NCBI GenBank assembly: GCA_050247255.1
Contig: JBFWUM010000095.1
Coordinates: 1-7,591, forward strand
Length of the DNA: 7,591 nucleotides
Source of the DNA: JBFWUM01 sp050247255
Lineage (GTDB): Bacteria > Acidobacteriota > Vicinamibacteria > Vicinamibacterales > UBA2999
Direction: 5' to 3'
This document shows positions 6,124 through 7,591 of the stretch, one piece after another. Under the pieces are notes generated by a model. That model had not been told where the DNA came from, ran no database searches, and saw nothing but the letters and a program-made list of their open reading frames with translations. Positions within the stretch are counted from its first letter, which is position 1; each line of letters opens with the position of its first letter. A program made the position numbers and the translations under genes.

Positions 6124-7591
6124 TCAGAACTGCACGCTGTAGAGCAGCTTGAAGTTCCGGCCCATCTCCGGCACCAGGTCCTTGATGAGCGAGAGGTGAT
6201 TCCGGTAGAGCCGGTTGGTCGCGTTGTCGAAACGGGCCGTGATGGTATTCACCGTGGCGCCCGCCTTGAACGAATAGGACGAGGACAACTTCAGCAGCGC
6301 GTATCCATCCGTCGGCCCTTCGAGGCCGGAGATGCGCTCCTGCTTCGCGGCGCCAATGACCTCACCGCCGACCTGGAACCCGCTGTTCTGATACCGGACG
6401 CCGCCACGCACCCGCAACGGCGGCATCCGCGGCAGCGCCTCGTCGCTGTTCTTCAATCCCCCTCGCACGTAGTCGCCCCCGACCTCGACAAACACGTGGG
6501 ACGTCACGGCGAAATCGGCGTGCGCTTCGACACCCTGCAGAACGGCGTTTCTTCCGAGGAACTCGACGATGGCGATCTCCTCTTCCTCGTGTTCTTCGCC
6601 TTCCGCACCTTCCTCCTCGTGCTCGTGGCCCGCGGGCTCGCGCCCGCCGTGCAGGGCCACGAACTCCTCTTCGCGCGCCTCGAACTCCTCGTGGTCGAGC
6701 AGATTGCGGTAGATGAAGTTGCGGATGTCGTTGCGGAAGAACGTGATCTCGCCGGACGCCCGGCCACCGCGCCAGCGCGCGGACAGATCGAACCCCAGCG
6801 CTTTTTCGGATTGAAGATTCGGATTGCCGATCTCGAGCGCGAAGTTGCCGTGGTGCAACCCGAAGAAGTAGAGCTCCTCCAGAGCCGGCGGGCGCGCGGT
6901 GTAGGCCAGGCTGGCGGCCAGGACGAAGCGGTCGTCCGCCGCCGCGGGACGCAGCAGCAGCCCGAGCGAACCGGATCCGTTCGTGAAGCTGCGCTTCTCG
7001 AAATCGGTCGGCGTATACGCGGTACGGTCGACCCGGCCCGCGAACTGGAACGTGGCGTGCGGCCACGTCACCTCTTCGAACAGGAACGCCGCGTATCCGT
7101 TCTGGTCGATCGGCGGCGAGAGTGCTTCCGCTCCCTCGGCGGAGAACGCACGGTTCAGCGTCCAGGCGCCCACGCTGCCCTTCATGCGTCCGATCGCCCG
7201 GTGTGCGCCCATCGCCTCGATCTCGGTCGTGTCGTTCCTGAACGCCGTTCCCAACTCCTCGCCTTCGAGCTCGTCGTGCTTGTAGCGGCGGACGTTGAGC
7301 GTCGCCCGGAAGGAGTCGAAGGCGCCGTTCAACCCCTGGCCTCCGCCACGGATCGCGAACGAATGCCGCCGCGGCGTCAGTTGCAGGATGCCGCCCTCCA
7401 CGACCGGGATGCCGTACTTCGTGTCGTCGTAGCCGTAGCTGGTGCCCAGGTAGCCGCGCTCCCCTGTCCACGACAGGCCCACGTTGCCGAAGCCGCTGCG
7501 CGACTGCGAGTTGTCGACGGTGCCTTCGGGCGTCTTGACGTCGCCGGAACGCCTGCCACCCCCGCCGGCACGCAACGCGAAGCGGCCGTTG
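6124..7591 (-). CDS. TonB-dependent outer membrane receptor, ZnuD-like (5' part outside the window)
   Basis: This open frame of about 489 codons runs off the right edge, so the signal peptide, TonB box and plug are missing and only the beta-barrel is visible. The frame stays open to the last base (reading NGRFALRAGGGG...), so the TTG at 7575 is not a real start. Barrel features include alternating strands rich in aromatic and Gly residues, the ARPPALEELYFFG segment followed by a GNPNL motif and SEKALGFDL, and a C-terminal Phe (YSVQF) as expected for BAM-assembled porins. These traits resemble ZnuD-type zinc/haem receptors. A segment coded at 6577-6651 has about twelve Glu and four His in 25 residues and is probably an extracellular metal-catching loop. 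Zinc, copper or another metal is inferred; haem or siderophore cannot be excluded. It is followed by asnB on the same strand after 97 bases, with no clear link in function. Confidence 0.88.
   Translation of the reverse strand, partial: NGRFALRAGGGGRRSGDVKTPEGTVDNSQSRSGFGNVGLSWTGERGYLGTSYGYDDTKYGIPVVEGGILQLTPRRHSFAIRGGGQGLNGAFDSFRATLNVRRYKHDELEGEELGTAFRNDTTEIEAMGAHRAIGRMKGSVGAWTLNRAFSAEGAEALSPPIDQNGYAAFLFEEVTWPHATFQFAGRVDRTAYTPTDFEKRSFTNGSGSLGLLLRPAAADDRFVLAASLAYTARPPALEELYFFGLHHGNFALEIGNPNLQSEKALGFDLSARWRGGRASGEITFFRNDIRNFIYRNLLDHEEFEAREEEFVALHGGREPAGHEHEEEGAEGEEHEEEEIAIVEFLGRNAVLQGVEAHADFAVTSHVFVEVGGDYVRGGLKNSDEALPRMPPLRVRGGVRYQNSGFQVGGEVIGAAKQERISGLEGPTDGYALLKLSSSYSFKAGATVNTITARFDNATNRLYRNHLSLIKDLVPEMGRNFKLLYSVQF

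Noticed and set aside
6362..7471. A 369-codon alternative frame within the TonB receptor region
   Set aside because: Arg-rich shadow; the receptor frame has clear barrel motifs and a proper C-terminal Phe.
1..7591. tRNA, rRNA, CRISPR, insertion sequence, attachment site or prophage signals
   Set aside because: None was seen. There are no regularly spaced direct repeats, transposase or integrase motifs, or tRNA-like cloverleaf sequences in the gaps.

Overview
This is a GC-rich, densely coding 7.6 kb chromosomal-type window with no RNA genes, CRISPR array, insertion sequence or phage gene. The gene mix is a PQQ-dependent dehydrogenase with a sugar/alcohol dehydrogenase-type propeller, a ZnuD-like TonB-dependent receptor, a pirin, an AsnB-type amidotransferase and a BrnT/BrnA-type toxin-antitoxin pair. 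Together with the strong GC bias at third positions, it fits a Gram-negative soil bacterium, and Acidobacteriota (Vicinamibacteria-like) is my best guess. That placement is inference from protein style only; no marker gene is present.

Layout. (1) 20-922, plus strand: a complete pirin-family bicupin with its metal ligands and a clear Shine-Dalgarno. (2) 1003-1765, minus strand: a compact three-gene cluster read right to left. A BrnT/DUF497-type toxin overlaps the start of its CopG/BrnA-type antitoxin, and 18 bases later comes a small two-helix XapX-domain membrane protein with its own ribosome binding site. Pirin and xapX converge on a strong GC hairpin at 960-988. (3) 1766-1826: a short divergent control region holding a striking 48-bp nested inverted repeat. 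Its outer arms place the same GGTAGGCT octamer 6-7 bases before a GTG start on each side. (4) 1827-3911, plus strand: a secreted PQQ-dependent dehydrogenase without a haem domain, with an unusual Pro/Ala-rich insertion. (5) 3912-4076: a convergent gap with an 11-bp inverted repeat at 3956-4001. (6) 4077-6026, minus strand: a complete glutamine-hydrolysing asparagine synthetase-type protein. (7) 6124-7591, minus strand: the C-terminal half or more of a TonB-dependent receptor that runs off the right edge and carries a His/Glu-rich segment suggestive of metal uptake.

The genes do not form one pathway. The most noteworthy structure is the divergent promoter region at 1763-1829: the toxin-antitoxin operon and the PQQ dehydrogenase appear to start from mirror-image, possibly leaderless promoters around a shared operator-like palindrome. 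The co-directional XapX gene behind the antitoxin is the second point of interest. I found no convincing evidence of an entirely new multi-gene system.
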